A stretch of 64,000 nucleotides of DNA from Pseudoroseicyclus tamaricis (lineage in GTDB: Bacteria > Pseudomonadota > Alphaproteobacteria > Rhodobacterales > Rhodobacteraceae). Each line of letters begins with the position of its first letter. Positions within the stretch are counted from its first letter, which is position 1. This document shows positions 8,735-17,811 of this stretch, one piece after another. The translations under genes and the position numbers were made by a program. Below the pieces are notes generated by a model. It had not been told where the DNA came from. It did no database searches and saw only the letters and a list, made by a program, of their open reading frames with translations. The stretch covers positions 474,001 through 538,000 of the forward strand of contig NZ_JAAFYS010000001.1 of the NCBI RefSeq assembly GCF_012070395.1, given 5' to 3'.

Positions 8735-8808
8735 GCGGGTGTGATGTAGTGGTAGCCTGTCAGCCTTCCAAGCTGAACGTGCGGGTTCGATTCCCGCCAC
8801 CCGCTCCA
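8735..8808 (+). tRNA. tRNA-Gly (anticodon UCC)
   Basis: 74 nt including an encoded CCA. The acceptor stem GCGGGTG pairs with CACCCGC, the T-arm is GCGGGTTCGATTCCCGC, and the anticodon loop CTTCCAA gives UCC. It stands alone between the SDR gene and the ABC exporter. Confidence 0.93.
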
Positions 8809-8915
8809 ACCCCCGACTTCCCGCCCTCCAGCCCGCCCCGCCTCGCGCGGCCGTCGCAGGTTGTCCCTGCGCACGCGGCTGACTAGATAGCCCTCATCCT
8901 TCCGGGAGGGGACAG

Positions 8916-10706
8916 ATGGCAGACCAGCAGCCGCGACAGCTAGAGACGGAGCGGCCCGCCTCGAAGCGCATCCGCGCCCTCGGGGCCCTCGTCCCCTTCC
9001 TCGCCCCCTACAAGCTCATGATCGCGCTGGCCGGGCTGGCGCTGCTCTTCACCGCCGGTATCTCCCTGGCGCTGCCCATCGCGGCGCGGCAGGTCGTCGA
9101 CAACTTCGACGCCGGCGCGCTGACCGATGGCTGGTTCGGCGCCGCCATCGCGCTGGCGGCGCTGCTCGCCGTCGGCACGGCGCTGCGCTACTACCTCGTC
9201 ACCCGGCTCGGCGAGCGGGTGGTGGCCGATATCCGCAAGGCCGTCTTCGACCGGATGATCGGCATGTCCCCCGCCTTCTTCGAGCGGATCATGACGGGGG
9301 AGGTGCTCAGCCGCATCACCACCGACACGACGCTGATCCTCACGGTCATCGGCCAGTCCGTCTCCGTGGCGCTGCGCAATATCCTCATCCTCCTCGGCGG
9401 CATCGCCCTGATGCTGGTGACTTCGCTGAAGATGACGCTGATGGTGCTCTGGCCCATTCCGGTCATCTTCATCCCCATCATCGTGCTCGGCCGGCGGGTG
9501 CGGCAGCTCTCCCGCGAGAACCAGGACTGGATCGCCGCCTCCTCCGGCGATGCCTCCGAGCAGCTGCTCTCCTCGCAGACGGTGCAGGCCTTCACGCATG
9601 AGGGAATCAGCCGGGCGAAGTTCGCCCGCGTGACGGAAAAGAGCTACGGCACCGCGAAGACCCGCATCCTCTGGCGGGCGGTGATGACGGCCATCGTCAT
9701 CTTCATCGCCTTCGCCGGGGTCGTCGGCTTCCTCTGGATGGGCGCGGCGGATGTGCGCACCGGAGAGATCAGCATCGGCGAGCTGGTGCAGTTCATGATC
9801 TACACTGTCATGGTCGCCGGCGCCGTCGGCGCGCTGACGGAGATCTGGGGCGAGCTGCAGCGCGCCGCCGGCGCCACCGAGCGGCTGGTCGAGCTTCTCC
9901 ACGCCGACGACGCGGTGACAGAGCCGGCCCAGCCCCGCCCGCTCCCCGAGAGGGCCGAGGGGCGCATCGCTTTCGAGAACGTGCGCTTCCACTACCCCTC
10001 CCGGCCGATGGAGGCGGCGCTGGAGGGTGTCTCCTTCACCGTCAACCCGGGGGAGACGGTGGCGCTCGTCGGCCCCTCCGGCGCCGGCAAGTCGACGATC
10101 ATCCAGCTCCTCCTGCGCTTCTACGACCCGCAGGAGGGCCGCGTCCTCCTCGACGGGATCGACCTGCGTGAAATGGAGCGGGATGCCTTCCGCCGCCGCA
10201 TCGCCCTCGTCCCGCAGGACCCGGTGATCTTCGCCGACACGGCGCGCGAGAACATCCGCTTCGGCCGCCCCGATGCCTCGGATGCCGAGGTGGAGGCCGC
10301 CGCCAACACGGCCGCCGCCGACAGCTTCCTGCGGACACTCCCCGAGGGCTACGACACCTATGTGGGCGAGCGCGGGCTCATGCTCTCCGGCGGGCAGAAG
10401 CAGCGCGTCGCCATCGCCCGCGCCATCCTGCGCGACGCCCCGGTGATGCTGCTCGACGAGGCCACGAGCGCGCTCGATGCCGAGAGCGAGCAGCTCGTCC
10501 AGCGCGCGGTGGAGGAGCTGGCGGAGGGCCGCACGACGCTCATCGTCGCCCACCGCCTCGCCACGGTGAAGAAGGCCGACCGCATCCTCGTCTTCGATCA
10601 GGGCCGCATTGTCGCCCAGGGCACGCACGAGAGCCTCGTGGCCGAAGGCGGCCTCTACGCCCGCCTCGCTCGCCTGCAGTTCACCGAAGGGATGGCGGCG
10701 GAGTAG
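8916..10706 (+). CDS. ABC exporter half-transporter, membrane domain fused to ATPase (MsbA/ABCB type)
   Basis: 596 residues. Residues about 25-310 form a six-helix ABC_membrane domain; the rest is the ATPase, with Walker A GPSGAGKST at about 386-394, signature LSGGQKQR, Walker B VMLLDEA (Asp514, Glu515) and the switch His in VAHRLATV. A single polypeptide of this kind acts as a homodimer and exports lipids, drugs or peptides across the inner membrane. It is monocistronic or co-transcribed with the MOSC gene 42 bases downstream. The substrate cannot be told from sequence. Confidence 0.9.
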   Translation: MADQQPRQLETERPASKRIRALGALVPFLAPYKLMIALAGLALLFTAGISLALPIAARQVVDNFDAGALTDGWFGAAIALAALLAVGTALRYYLVTRLGERVVADIRKAVFDRMIGMSPAFFERIMTGEVLSRITTDTTLILTVIGQSVSVALRNILILLGGIALMLVTSLKMTLMVLWPIPVIFIPIIVLGRRVRQLSRENQDWIAASSGDASEQLLSSQTVQAFTHEGISRAKFARVTEKSYGTAKTRILWRAVMTAIVIFIAFAGVVGFLWMGAADVRTGEISIGELVQFMIYTVMVAGAVGALTEIWGELQRAAGATERLVELLHADDAVTEPAQPRPLPERAEGRIAFENVRFHYPSRPMEAALEGVSFTVNPGETVALVGPSGAGKSTIIQLLLRFYDPQEGRVLLDGIDLREMERDAFRRRIALVPQDPVIFADTARENIRFGRPDASDAEVEAAANTAAADSFLRTLPEGYDTYVGERGLMLSGGQKQRVAIARAILRDAPVMLLDEATSALDAESEQLVQRAVEELAEGRTTLIVAHRLATVKKADRILVFDQGRIVAQGTHESLVAEGGLYARLARLQFTEGMAAE

Positions 10707-10748
10707 GCGCCAACATCGGACTCGCGCGGCGCCGTGGCTGGTGGCATC

Positions 10749-11342
10749 ATGCCTCCCATGGATGACCTCGCCCCCTCTGCCGCCGCCGACACCCGCCACC
10801 GCACCCGCGCCGAGCTGGACGCCTCGCTCGAGCACATCGCCGCCGCGCCGAAGGATGGCGGCGCGCTGGAGATGATCGTGGTGCGTCCGGCCGCCGGCCA
10901 GCGGGAGACGCCGCAGAGCGTGGAGCTCTCAGCCGCGCTCGGCGTGGCGGGCGACCACTGGTCCCGCGGCTGCTGGCTGGAGGATGCCTCCGGCAACCCG
11001 CACCCCGACGTGCAGGTCTGCATGATGTCCTCCCGCGCCATCGCCGCCATCGCCGGCCCGCGGGAGAACTGGGCGCCGGCGGGGGACAACCTGTTCCTCG
11101 ATCTCGACCTCTCGCCGGCGAACATGCCCCCCGGCACCCGCTTCGCCCTCGGTGAGGCGGAGCTCGTGGTGACGCCCGAGCCGCACAAGGGCTGCGATCA
11201 GTTCATCGCCCGCTACGGCCGCGACGCCTGCGTCTGGGTCAATGTCGGCCGCGGGCTGCAGATGCGCCTGCGCGGCATCTACGCCCGGGTGACGAAGGAC
11301 GGCCGCGTGAGAGTGGGCGATACGGTCCGAAAGCTGCCCTGA
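10749..11342 (+). CDS. MOSC domain-containing protein
   Basis: 197 residues. After a 40-residue leader, VGDHWSRGCW and VWVNVGRGLQMRLRG frame a MOSC (molybdenum cofactor sulfurase C-terminal) domain, and EPHKGCDQFIARYG carries the conserved Cys thought to handle sulfur. Stand-alone MOSC proteins are thought to bind pterin-metal cofactor or reduce N-hydroxylated compounds; no partner gene nearby narrows this. Starts at 10749, 10758 or a GTG at 10734 are all possible; 10749 is chosen for the GGTGG upstream. Confidence 0.75.
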   Translation: MPPMDDLAPSAAADTRHRTRAELDASLEHIAAAPKDGGALEMIVVRPAAGQRETPQSVELSAALGVAGDHWSRGCWLEDASGNPHPDVQVCMMSSRAIAAIAGPRENWAPAGDNLFLDLDLSPANMPPGTRFALGEAELVVTPEPHKGCDQFIARYGRDACVWVNVGRGLQMRLRGIYARVTKDGRVRVGDTVRKLP

Positions 11343-11454
11343 CGCTGCGAAGCGCCGCTGCGTCGCGGCGGGTAACGGCCTTGCCCATTGATCGGGCAGC
11401 GCCGATGCTGATGGCAAGGGGCGCCGGCAAGAGCGCCCGCCAGGGAGGACTGCA

Positions 11455-13371
11455 ATGACTTTCGCGACCATCGAGGACATCCAGTCGATCACCGCCGAAC
11501 AGGACTGGGAGGCGCGCGATCTGCCGAAGACCATGTGGGGCATGATCGGGCGGGTGGCCGACCGCTGCCCCGACCGCCCGGCGACCACCTTCCAGATGTT
11601 CGCCGATCCCGGCGCCAGGGAGGAGACGCTCACCTGGGCGGAGCTGAAGGGGCAGACGGCGCAGGCCGCCAACATGTTCCGCCGGCTCGGCATCGGCGAG
11701 GATGACGTCGTCGCCTACCTGATGCCCAACTGCACCGAGGTGATCACCACCTATCTCGGCGGGCAGGTGGCCGGCATCGTCAGCCCGATCAACCCCCTGC
11801 TGGACCCCAGCCAGATCGCCGCGCTCCTGCGCGAGACGGGCGCCAAGGTGCTGGTGACGCTCAAGAGCTTCCCCAAGTCCGACGTCGCCCAGAAGGCGGC
11901 GGAGGCGGTGCGCCACGCGCCCAACGTCAAGACGGTGCTGGAGGTGGACCTCCTGCGCTACATCTCCGGCATCAAGAAGCTGATCGTGCCCTTCATCCGT
12001 CCGAAGGGGGAGGTGCACCACTCCGCCCGCGTCCTCGACTTCCACCACGAGCTGGCGCGCGAGAGCCGCAGCCTGACCTTTCCCGATGCCAAGGGGGACA
12101 GGGTCGCCGTCTACTTCCACACCGGCGGCACGACGGGGATGCCGAAGATCGCCCGGCAGCGCTATTCCGGCATCGTCTACAATTGCTGGATCGGCGACCG
12201 GCTGATCTTCAAGCCGACGGACGTGATCCTCTGCCCGCTGCCGATGTTCCACGTCTTCGCCGCCATCGTGGCGCTGGGCTCGGCCATCGGCTCCGGCGCG
12301 CGGATCGTCTTCCCGACGCCTGCCGGCTTCCGCGGTGACGGGGTCTACGACAATTTCTGGAAGATGATCGAGCGCCACAAGGTGACCTTCGTCATCGGCG
12401 TGCCGACGGCCTTCTCGCGGCTCATGCAGGTGCCGGTGAATGCCGACATCTCGTCACTGCGCCTCGCCTTCTCCGGCTCGGCGCCCCTGCCGGGGGAGCT
12501 CTACAAGCGCTTCGAGAAGGCGGCGGGCGTGACCATCTGCGAGGGCTACGGCCTGACGGAGGCGACCTGCCTCGTCTCCATCAACCCGCCGGAGGGGGAG
12601 AAGCGGATCGGCTCCATCGGCCTGCCCTTCCCGCATTGCGACGTGAAGATCTTCGACGTCGACAGCGGCGAGGAGACGGCCGTGGGGGATGTGGGCGAGA
12701 TCTGCGTCGACAACCCCGGCGTCTGGCGCGGCAACACCTACATGGATGAGACGAAGAACGTCGATCTCTACCGCGCCGGCCCGACCTCCGAGGCGCAGTA
12801 CCTGCGCACGGGTGACCTCGGGCGCATCGACGAGCAGGGCTACGTCTGGATCACCGGGCGTGCCAAGGATCTCATCATCCGCGGCGGCCACAACATCGAT
12901 CCGGCGGAGATCGAGGAGGCGCTGGCCAGCCACCCCGCCGTTGCCATGGCCGGCGCCATCGGCCAGCCGGATGCCCATTCCGGCGAGGTGGCCTGCGCCT
13001 ATGTCGAGCTGGTGGACGGCGCCGAGGTGACGGTGGAGGAGCTGCTCGCCCACACCACGGCCCGGGTGCACGAGCGGGCAGCCTATCCCAAGCACCTCGA
13101 GATCCTCGACGAGCTGCCGAAGACGGCGGTGGGCAAGATCTTCAAGCCCGACCTGCGCAAGCGCGCCATCACCCGTGTCTACAACGAGGCCCTGGCCCGC
13201 GCCGACGTCGCCGCCGAGGTCGTCGCGGTAACGGAGGATCGCCGCCGCGGCCTCGTCGCCCGGCTGCGCCCCACCGGCACGGCGACGGACGAGGATGTCG
13301 ATCGCGCCCTCGGCGGCTTCACCCGTCCGTGGGACTGGGCCGCCGCCCCCGAGGAGGGCGCCTCCGCCTGA
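11455..13371 (+). CDS. Acyl-CoA synthetase (AMP-forming, ANL superfamily)
   Basis: 638 residues with all ANL core motifs: the P-loop YFHTGGTTGMPK around residue 223, YGLTEAT (adenine-binding), TGDLG, the hinge GRAKDLIIRGG, and the catalytic Lys in KTAVGKIFKPDLR. It activates a carboxylic acid as acyl-AMP and transfers it to CoA. The C-terminus runs about 60 residues past the catalytic Lys, longer than usual. AGGGAGGA precedes the ATG. The substrate is likely a fatty or aryl acid but is not defined. Confidence 0.88.
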   Translation: MTFATIEDIQSITAEQDWEARDLPKTMWGMIGRVADRCPDRPATTFQMFADPGAREETLTWAELKGQTAQAANMFRRLGIGEDDVVAYLMPNCTEVITTYLGGQVAGIVSPINPLLDPSQIAALLRETGAKVLVTLKSFPKSDVAQKAAEAVRHAPNVKTVLEVDLLRYISGIKKLIVPFIRPKGEVHHSARVLDFHHELARESRSLTFPDAKGDRVAVYFHTGGTTGMPKIARQRYSGIVYNCWIGDRLIFKPTDVILCPLPMFHVFAAIVALGSAIGSGARIVFPTPAGFRGDGVYDNFWKMIERHKVTFVIGVPTAFSRLMQVPVNADISSLRLAFSGSAPLPGELYKRFEKAAGVTICEGYGLTEATCLVSINPPEGEKRIGSIGLPFPHCDVKIFDVDSGEETAVGDVGEICVDNPGVWRGNTYMDETKNVDLYRAGPTSEAQYLRTGDLGRIDEQGYVWITGRAKDLIIRGGHNIDPAEIEEALASHPAVAMAGAIGQPDAHSGEVACAYVELVDGAEVTVEELLAHTTARVHERAAYPKHLEILDELPKTAVGKIFKPDLRKRAITRVYNEALARADVAAEVVAVTEDRRRGLVARLRPTGTATDEDVDRALGGFTRPWDWAAAPEEGASA

Positions 13372-13398
13372 GGGGGCGCGCGCCGGCGCCGCCGGGAA

Positions 13399-13443
13399 CG
13401 GAAACCATATGGTTTCCGCCTGCGAATTCCATATGGAATTCGC
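13399..13443. promoter_or_regulatory. Two adjacent perfect palindromes with a CCATATGG core
   Basis: A 20-bp perfect palindrome (13399-13418, half-site CGGAAACCAT) is followed 3 bases later by a 22-bp one (13422-13443, half-site GCGAATTCCAT). Their centres are 24 bp apart and share CCATATGG. They sit between the acyl-CoA synthetase stop and the FAH-family start, about 105 bases upstream of the latter. A double operator is the simplest reading; no U-tract supports a terminator. Confidence 0.5.
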
Positions 13444-13546
13444 GGCCCCAAGCTCGCGCGGCGGCCGGCGGGTGCGACCTCGCACGTCTGGCATCATTGG
13501 CGGGGCTGGGCTAGGACGGCAGCAGATTGATGACAGGGAGACGCCC

Positions 13547-14389
13547 ATGAAACTTCTGCGTTATGGCGAGCCGGGGGCAGAGAAGCCCGGGATGCTCGGC
13601 CCGGACGGCGAGATCCGCGACATCTCCAGCCTCGTCCCCGATCTGTCCGGCGACGCGCTGACGCCCGAGGGCCTCGCCCGCATCGCCGGCGCCGACGTCT
13701 CCTCCCTGCCGTTGGTGGAGGGCTCGCCCCGCCTCGGCCCGCCGGTCGCCGGCACGGGCAAGTTCATCTGCATCGGCCTCAATTACTCCGACCACGCCGC
13801 CGAGACGGGCCAGAAGGTCCCGCCCGAGCCGATCATCTTCATGAAGGCCAGCTCCGCCATCTGCGGGCCGAACGATGCGGTGCGCATCCCCCGCGGCTCC
13901 GAGAAGACGGACTGGGAGGTCGAGCTGGCCGTGATCATCGGCAAGACGGCCAAGTACGTCTCCGAGGAGGAGGCGATGGATCATGTCGCCGGCTACTGCG
14001 TGGCCAACGACGTCTCCGAGCGCGCCTTCCAGACGGAGCGCGCCGGCCAGTGGACGAAGGGCAAGAGCTGCGACACCTTCGGCCCCGTCGGCCCCTGGCT
14101 GGTGACGGCCGACGAGGTCTCCGACCCGCAGGCGCTGCCGCTCTGGCTGAAGGTCAACGGCGAGACGGTGCAGGACGGCACGACCGGCACTATGGTCTAC
14201 GGCGTGCGCCACCTGATCAGCTACCTCAGCCAGTTCATGAGCCTGCAGCCGGGCGACATCATTTCCACCGGCACGCCCCCCGGCGTCGGCATGGGCCTGA
14301 AACCGCCGCGCTATCTCAAGGCCGGCGACGTGATGGAGCTGGGCATCGAGGGCCTCGGCGAGCAACGCCAGGAGTGCGTGCCGGACTGA
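13547..14389 (+). CDS. Fumarylacetoacetate hydrolase (FAH) family protein
   Basis: 280 residues. The FAH fold is marked by FICIGLNYSDHA, EPIIFMKASSAICGP, the metal-binding glutamates in DWEVELAVIIG, and SQFMSLQPGDIISTGTP near the C-terminus. Family members hydrolyse, decarboxylate or hydrate C-C bonds of 2-oxo acids (for example ureidoglycolate lyase-like or 2,4-diketo-L-fuconate hydrolase-like enzymes). ATG 13547 after AGGGAG is preferred, since it gives the usual MKLLRYGEPG opening. It follows the palindrome pair and may be regulated through it. Confidence 0.85.
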   Translation: MKLLRYGEPGAEKPGMLGPDGEIRDISSLVPDLSGDALTPEGLARIAGADVSSLPLVEGSPRLGPPVAGTGKFICIGLNYSDHAAETGQKVPPEPIIFMKASSAICGPNDAVRIPRGSEKTDWEVELAVIIGKTAKYVSEEEAMDHVAGYCVANDVSERAFQTERAGQWTKGKSCDTFGPVGPWLVTADEVSDPQALPLWLKVNGETVQDGTTGTMVYGVRHLISYLSQFMSLQPGDIISTGTPPGVGMGLKPPRYLKAGDVMELGIEGLGEQRQECVPD

Positions 14390-14792
14390 GAGCAACGGGC
14401 GCTGCCGGGAGGGTTTCTCGCCCGGCGGTGACTGGCTGGTGCTTTGCGGCACCAACGCCGCCGCTCCTTCCCCCGCCCGGTACGCGCCACAGGCGCAGGA
14501 CGAGCGCCTGCCCGTCTCGGCGGGCTGGCGTTCTGGTGGGGCTTAGCGCTTCGCTCGGAGCGGGGAGGGGTGTTGCGGGCATAAAGGGCGCAGCGGCGCC
14601 GTGGGAGCGCCACCCCACGGGCAGGTGCCCGCCCTGCGCCTGCAACCGGAGCGCTTGGTTGCCAGCGGAGGGGCCACCCAGCCCGCCGCCCTCCCGCCTG
14701 CCGCCTTTTCCGGCAGCCCCCCGCCTCACCATAGTCCGCCTGCTCCGCCGGCCCTTGCAGGCGCCCCCGCCGCCCGGCATCCTCTCCCGGAC
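14390..14792. other. Intergenic stretch before ureE with a dispersed repeat
   Basis: No credible gene. A hairpin (GCCGGG...CCCGGC near 14405-14428) may end the FAH transcript. Bases 14490-14638 are a diverged copy of the repeat found twice at 18.6-19.1 kb. Nothing else recognised. Confidence 0.6.
14490..14638. repeat. Dispersed intergenic repeat, copy 1
   Basis: Shares blocks with copies at 18612-18812 and 18937-19138, in the same order: CAGGCGC, a CGGCGGGCTGGCG core, a GGAG...GGCGGG(C/G)ATAAAG block, then GGAGCGCCACCCCACGGGC. It is the most diverged copy. Confidence 0.6.
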
Positions 14793-15323
14793 ATGACCGA
14801 CCTGCCCCCCGCCCGCACGCATCTGCACCCGCCCTTCGAGGGCGAGACGGCCGACATCCTCCGCCTCGCCTACGAGGACCGTCTCCTTCGCCGCAAGCGG
14901 GTGGAGACCGTCGCTGGCCACCGCCTCCTCATCGACCTGCCGCAGACGGTCGGCCTCGCTGCCGGCGACGCGCTGGGGCTGGAGGACGGCCGGCTGGTGG
15001 TGATCGAAGCGGCGGAGGAGCCGCTGATGGCGGCGGAGGGGGAGGGGCTCGCACGCCTCGCCTGGCATATCGGCAACCGCCACACCCCCTGCCAGATCGA
15101 GCCGGGACGGCTGGTCCTGCGCCATGACCGGGTGCTCTGGGCGATGCTGGAAGGGCTCGGCGCCCACCTGACCGCCCTCACCGGGCCCTTCACACCGGAA
15201 GGCGGCGCCTACGGGGCCGGGCAGGTGATGGGCCACTCGCACGGCCACGATCACGATCACGATCATGATCACGGGCCGGCCGACGCGCACGACCATCCCC
15301 ACGACCCCTCCCATGCAGGCTGA
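14793..15323 (+). CDS. ureE: Urease accessory protein UreE (nickel metallochaperone)
   Basis: 176 residues. UreE delivers nickel to the urease assembly complex. The N-terminal peptide-binding domain is followed by the metal-binding domain with WHIGNRHTPCQI (His97), and the C-terminus is a nickel-storing His-rich tail (residues 148-170, repeated HDHD). The start is ATG 14793. ureF begins 11 bases before its stop, and ureG follows, so ureE-F-G form an operon. No ureA, ureB, ureC or ureD lies in the window; the upstream neighbour is an FAH-family gene. Confidence 0.9.
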   Translation: MTDLPPARTHLHPPFEGETADILRLAYEDRLLRRKRVETVAGHRLLIDLPQTVGLAAGDALGLEDGRLVVIEAAEEPLMAAEGEGLARLAWHIGNRHTPCQIEPGRLVLRHDRVLWAMLEGLGAHLTALTGPFTPEGGAYGAGQVMGHSHGHDHDHDHDHGPADAHDHPHDPSHAG

Positions 15324-15948
15324 GGCGCTGCTCACCCTCTCCCGCTGGCTCTCCCCCGGCTATCCCACTGGCGGCTTCAACTTCTCCGCCGGGCTGGAGA
15401 GCGCTGTGGCCGCCGGGCTGGACAAAGCGGGGCTGGAGGCGTGGCTCTCCGGCCTCCTCTGCCATGGCGCGCCCCGCACCGACGCCCTCTTCCTCCACCT
15501 CGCCCACGCCGCCCCGCCCGAGGCGCTGCCCTCGCTGGCCGAGCGGGCCGCGGCCATGGCGCTTGGCGCCGAGCGGCTGGCGGAGACGCTCCAGCAGGGC
15601 GCCGCCTTCGCCGCCACCACCCGTGCCTCCGCCGGGCTGGACCTGCCCGACATGCCCTATCCGCTCGCCGTCGGCCGCGCCGCCCGGCTCGCCGGCCTGC
15701 CGGCGGTGCCCGCCTGCGCACTGTTCCTGCAGGCGCAGATGTCGAACATGGTGCAGGCGGCGCTGCGCCTGATGCCGCTCGGCCAGACGGCCGGCGCCGG
15801 CATCATGGAGCGCCTCGCCCCCCTCTGCGCCCGGCTGGCGGAGGAGACGGCGGGGCAGGGGCTCGCCGATCTCGGCACCGCCGCCTTCGCCGCCGACGTC
15901 GCCAGCCTCCGCCACGAGGTGCTGGCACCCCGGATGTTCAGATCGTGA
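15313..15948 (+). CDS. ureF: Urease accessory protein UreF
   Basis: 211 residues, all-alpha. [16 protein letters not shown] near the N-terminus is the UreF hallmark, and the C-terminus ends [15 protein letters not shown], where the conserved tail contacts UreH/UreG. UreF acts as the scaffold and GTPase-gating partner of UreG during nickel insertion. ATG 15313 lies inside the 3' end of ureE in another frame, so translation is probably coupled. Confidence 0.9.
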   Translation: MQAEALLTLSRWLSPGYPTGGFNFSAGLESAVAAGLDKAGLEAWLSGLLCHGAPRTDALFLHLAHAAPPEALPSLAERAAAMALGAERLAETLQQGAAFAATTRASAGLDLPDMPYPLAVGRAARLAGLPAVPACALFLQAQMSNMVQAALRLMPLGQTAGAGIMERLAPLCARLAEETAGQGLADLGTAAFAADVASLRHEVLAPRMFRS

Positions 15949-16021
15949 CAGCCGGACGGAAGCGCCGGGCCCCCCGGATATCGCGCCCCGCCCGTCCCGC
16001 CGCCAGACGCAGGAGAGACTG

Positions 16022-16633
16022 ATGCCTTCCCCCAATGGCCCCCTCAAGCTCGGCATCGGCGGCCCCGTCGGCGCCGGCAAGACGACCCTCACCGCCGCGC
16101 TCGCCAAGGCCCTGAAGGAGCGCTTCGACCTCGCCGTCATCACCAATGACATCTACACGCGCGAGGATGCCGAGGCGCTGATGCGCCAGCAGATCCTGCC
16201 CGCCGAGCGGGTCGTGGGGGTGGAGACGGGGGGCTGCCCGCATACGGCGATCCGCGAGGATGCCTCGATCAATCTCGCCGCCATCGCCGAGCTCAGGGGC
16301 AAGTTCCCGGCGCTGGACCTCGTGATCATCGAATCCGGCGGCGACAACCTCTCCGCCACCTTCTCGCCCGAGCTGGCGGACCTGACGATCTACGTGATTG
16401 ACACCGCCGCCGGCGAGGACATCCCCCGCAAGGGCGGCCCGGCGCTGACCCGCTCCGACATCCTCGTCGTCAACAAGACGGACCTCGCCCCCCATGTCGG
16501 CGTTTCGCTGGAGCGGATGCGCGCGGACACGGAGGCGATGCGCGGCGGCCGCCCCTATGTCTTCGCCGCCCTGAGACAGGGCGACGGCGTGGCGGAGGTG
16601 GTGCGGCTGGTCGAGGATCTCGGCGGCCTCTGA
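16022..16633 (+). CDS. ureG: Urease accessory GTPase UreG
   Basis: 203 residues, SIMIBI-class GTPase: P-loop GPVGAGKT (14-21), the nickel motif Cys-Pro-His in [18 protein letters not shown], and the guanine-specific NKTD. GTP hydrolysis by UreG drives nickel transfer into apo-urease. It lies 73 bases after ureF behind GGAGAG and ends the operon, convergent with rpoH across a hairpin terminator. Confidence 0.95.
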   Translation: MPSPNGPLKLGIGGPVGAGKTTLTAALAKALKERFDLAVITNDIYTREDAEALMRQQILPAERVVGVETGGCPHTAIREDASINLAAIAELRGKFPALDLVIIESGGDNLSATFSPELADLTIYVIDTAAGEDIPRKGGPALTRSDILVVNKTDLAPHVGVSLERMRADTEAMRGGRPYVFAALRQGDGVAEVVRLVEDLGGL

Positions 16634-16664
16634 CCAGCGCCCGGCCCGCCTCTCCCCGCAGGCA

Positions 16665-16714
16665 AAAGAGGGACCCCGGTCACAGCGGCGCGCGCCGCTC
16701 CGGGATCCCTCTTT
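16665..16714. terminator. Bidirectional hairpin between ureG and rpoH
   Basis: AAAGAGGGACCCCGG pairs with CCGGGATCCCTCTTT (one bulged A) around an inner GC-rich hairpin. A-tract and T-tract flank the stem, so it can end both convergent transcripts. Confidence 0.7.
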
Positions 16715-16778
16715 CATCTGGCCAAAAATACCGCGGGGGTGTGGGGGCAGAGCCCCCACGCAGGGCCGGCCGAGGCGA

Positions 16779-17675
16779 TCACGCCTCCTCCAGCATCCCC
16801 TTGTCGCGGGCCAGTTCCTGCATCCGGTTCTGCAGCTTCTCGAATGCCCGCACCTCGATCTGACGGATGCGCTCACGGCTGACGCCGTAGCGGCCGGAGA
16901 GGTCCTCGAGCGTCACCTGCTCGTCGGAGAGGCGGCGCTGCATGAGGATGTCGCGCTCGCGCTCGTTGAGCACGTCCATCGCCTGGCCCAGCATCTCCCG
17001 CCGCGCCTGAAGCTCGTTGCGCTCGGCGTAATCCTCGGCCTGGTCGGCGTCCTCGTCCTCCAGCCAGTCCTGCCATTGCGTGGCGCTGTCGCCCTCAGTG
17101 CCGACCATGGCGTTGAGGGAGGCGTCGCTGCCTGACATGCGCCGGTTCATGGAGACGACCTCCTGCTCCGTCACGCCGAGATCGTGGGCGATCTGGGAGA
17201 CGTTCTCGGGCCGCAAATCGCCTTCCTCCAGCGCGCCGATGCGGGCTTTCGCCTTGCGCAGGTTGAAGAACAGCTTCTTCTGGCCGGAGGTGGTGCCGAG
17301 TTTCACGAGGCTCCACGACCGCAGGATGTATTCCTGGATCGAGGCGCGAATCCACCACATCGCGTAGGTGGCGAGGCGGAAGCCCTTCTCGGGGTCGAAT
17401 CGCTTCACCGCCTGCATGAGGCCGACGTTGGCTTCGGAGATGACCTCGGCCTGCGGCAGGCCATAGCCGCGATAGCCCATGGCGATCTTGGCGGCGAGGC
17501 GCAGGTGGGAGGTGACCATCCTGTGCGCGGCCTGGGTGTCTTCATGATCCACCCAGCGCTTGGCCAGCATGTACTCTTCCTCCGGTTCCAGAAGCGGGAA
17601 CTTCCGGATCTCCTGAAGGTAGCGGTTCAGCCCCTGTTCGGGCGACGGGGCCGGGAGGTTGGCGTAGGTGCTCAC
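16779..17675 (-). CDS. rpoH: RNA polymerase sigma-32 factor RpoH
   Basis: 298 residues. Heat-shock sigma factor that directs RNA polymerase to chaperone and protease genes. Region 2 spans about 40-115 (GFRLATYAMWWIRASIQEYI), the RpoH box QKKLFFNLR (132-140) separates it from other sigma-70 members, and region 4 ends VSRERIRQIEVRAFEKL. Alphaproteobacteria often have two RpoH paralogues; which one this is cannot be said. A CTTGAAC-N13-CCCCAGAT element lies about 40 bases upstream, suggesting transcription by sigma-32 itself. Confidence 0.93.
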   Translation of the reverse strand: MSTYANLPAPSPEQGLNRYLQEIRKFPLLEPEEEYMLAKRWVDHEDTQAAHRMVTSHLRLAAKIAMGYRGYGLPQAEVISEANVGLMQAVKRFDPEKGFRLATYAMWWIRASIQEYILRSWSLVKLGTTSGQKKLFFNLRKAKARIGALEEGDLRPENVSQIAHDLGVTEQEVVSMNRRMSGSDASLNAMVGTEGDSATQWQDWLEDEDADQAEDYAERNELQARREMLGQAMDVLNERERDILMQRRLSDEQVTLEDLSGRYGVSRERIRQIEVRAFEKLQNRMQELARDKGMLEEA

Positions 17676-17712
17676 GTGACGACGTCCCTGATGTTTATCG
17701 TATTAACATTCG

Positions 17713-17740
17713 ATCTGGGGGCGGAAGCCAGCCGTTCAAG
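17713..17740 (-). promoter_or_regulatory. Sigma-32-type heat-shock promoter candidate for rpoH
   Basis: On the minus strand CTTGAAC (17740-17734), a 13-base spacer and CCCCAGAT (17720-17713). The sigma-32 consensus is CTTGAAA-N11/16-CCCCATNT, so 13 of 15 core bases fit. The -10 lies 37 bases from the rpoH ATG. Confidence 0.55.
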
Positions 17741-17811
17741 GTCTGGATGCGCCCGAAATGTGAAGAATTCCTTGCCGGGCCGACATGGCCCGGCGGTGGT
17801 CATGCTCTGTC

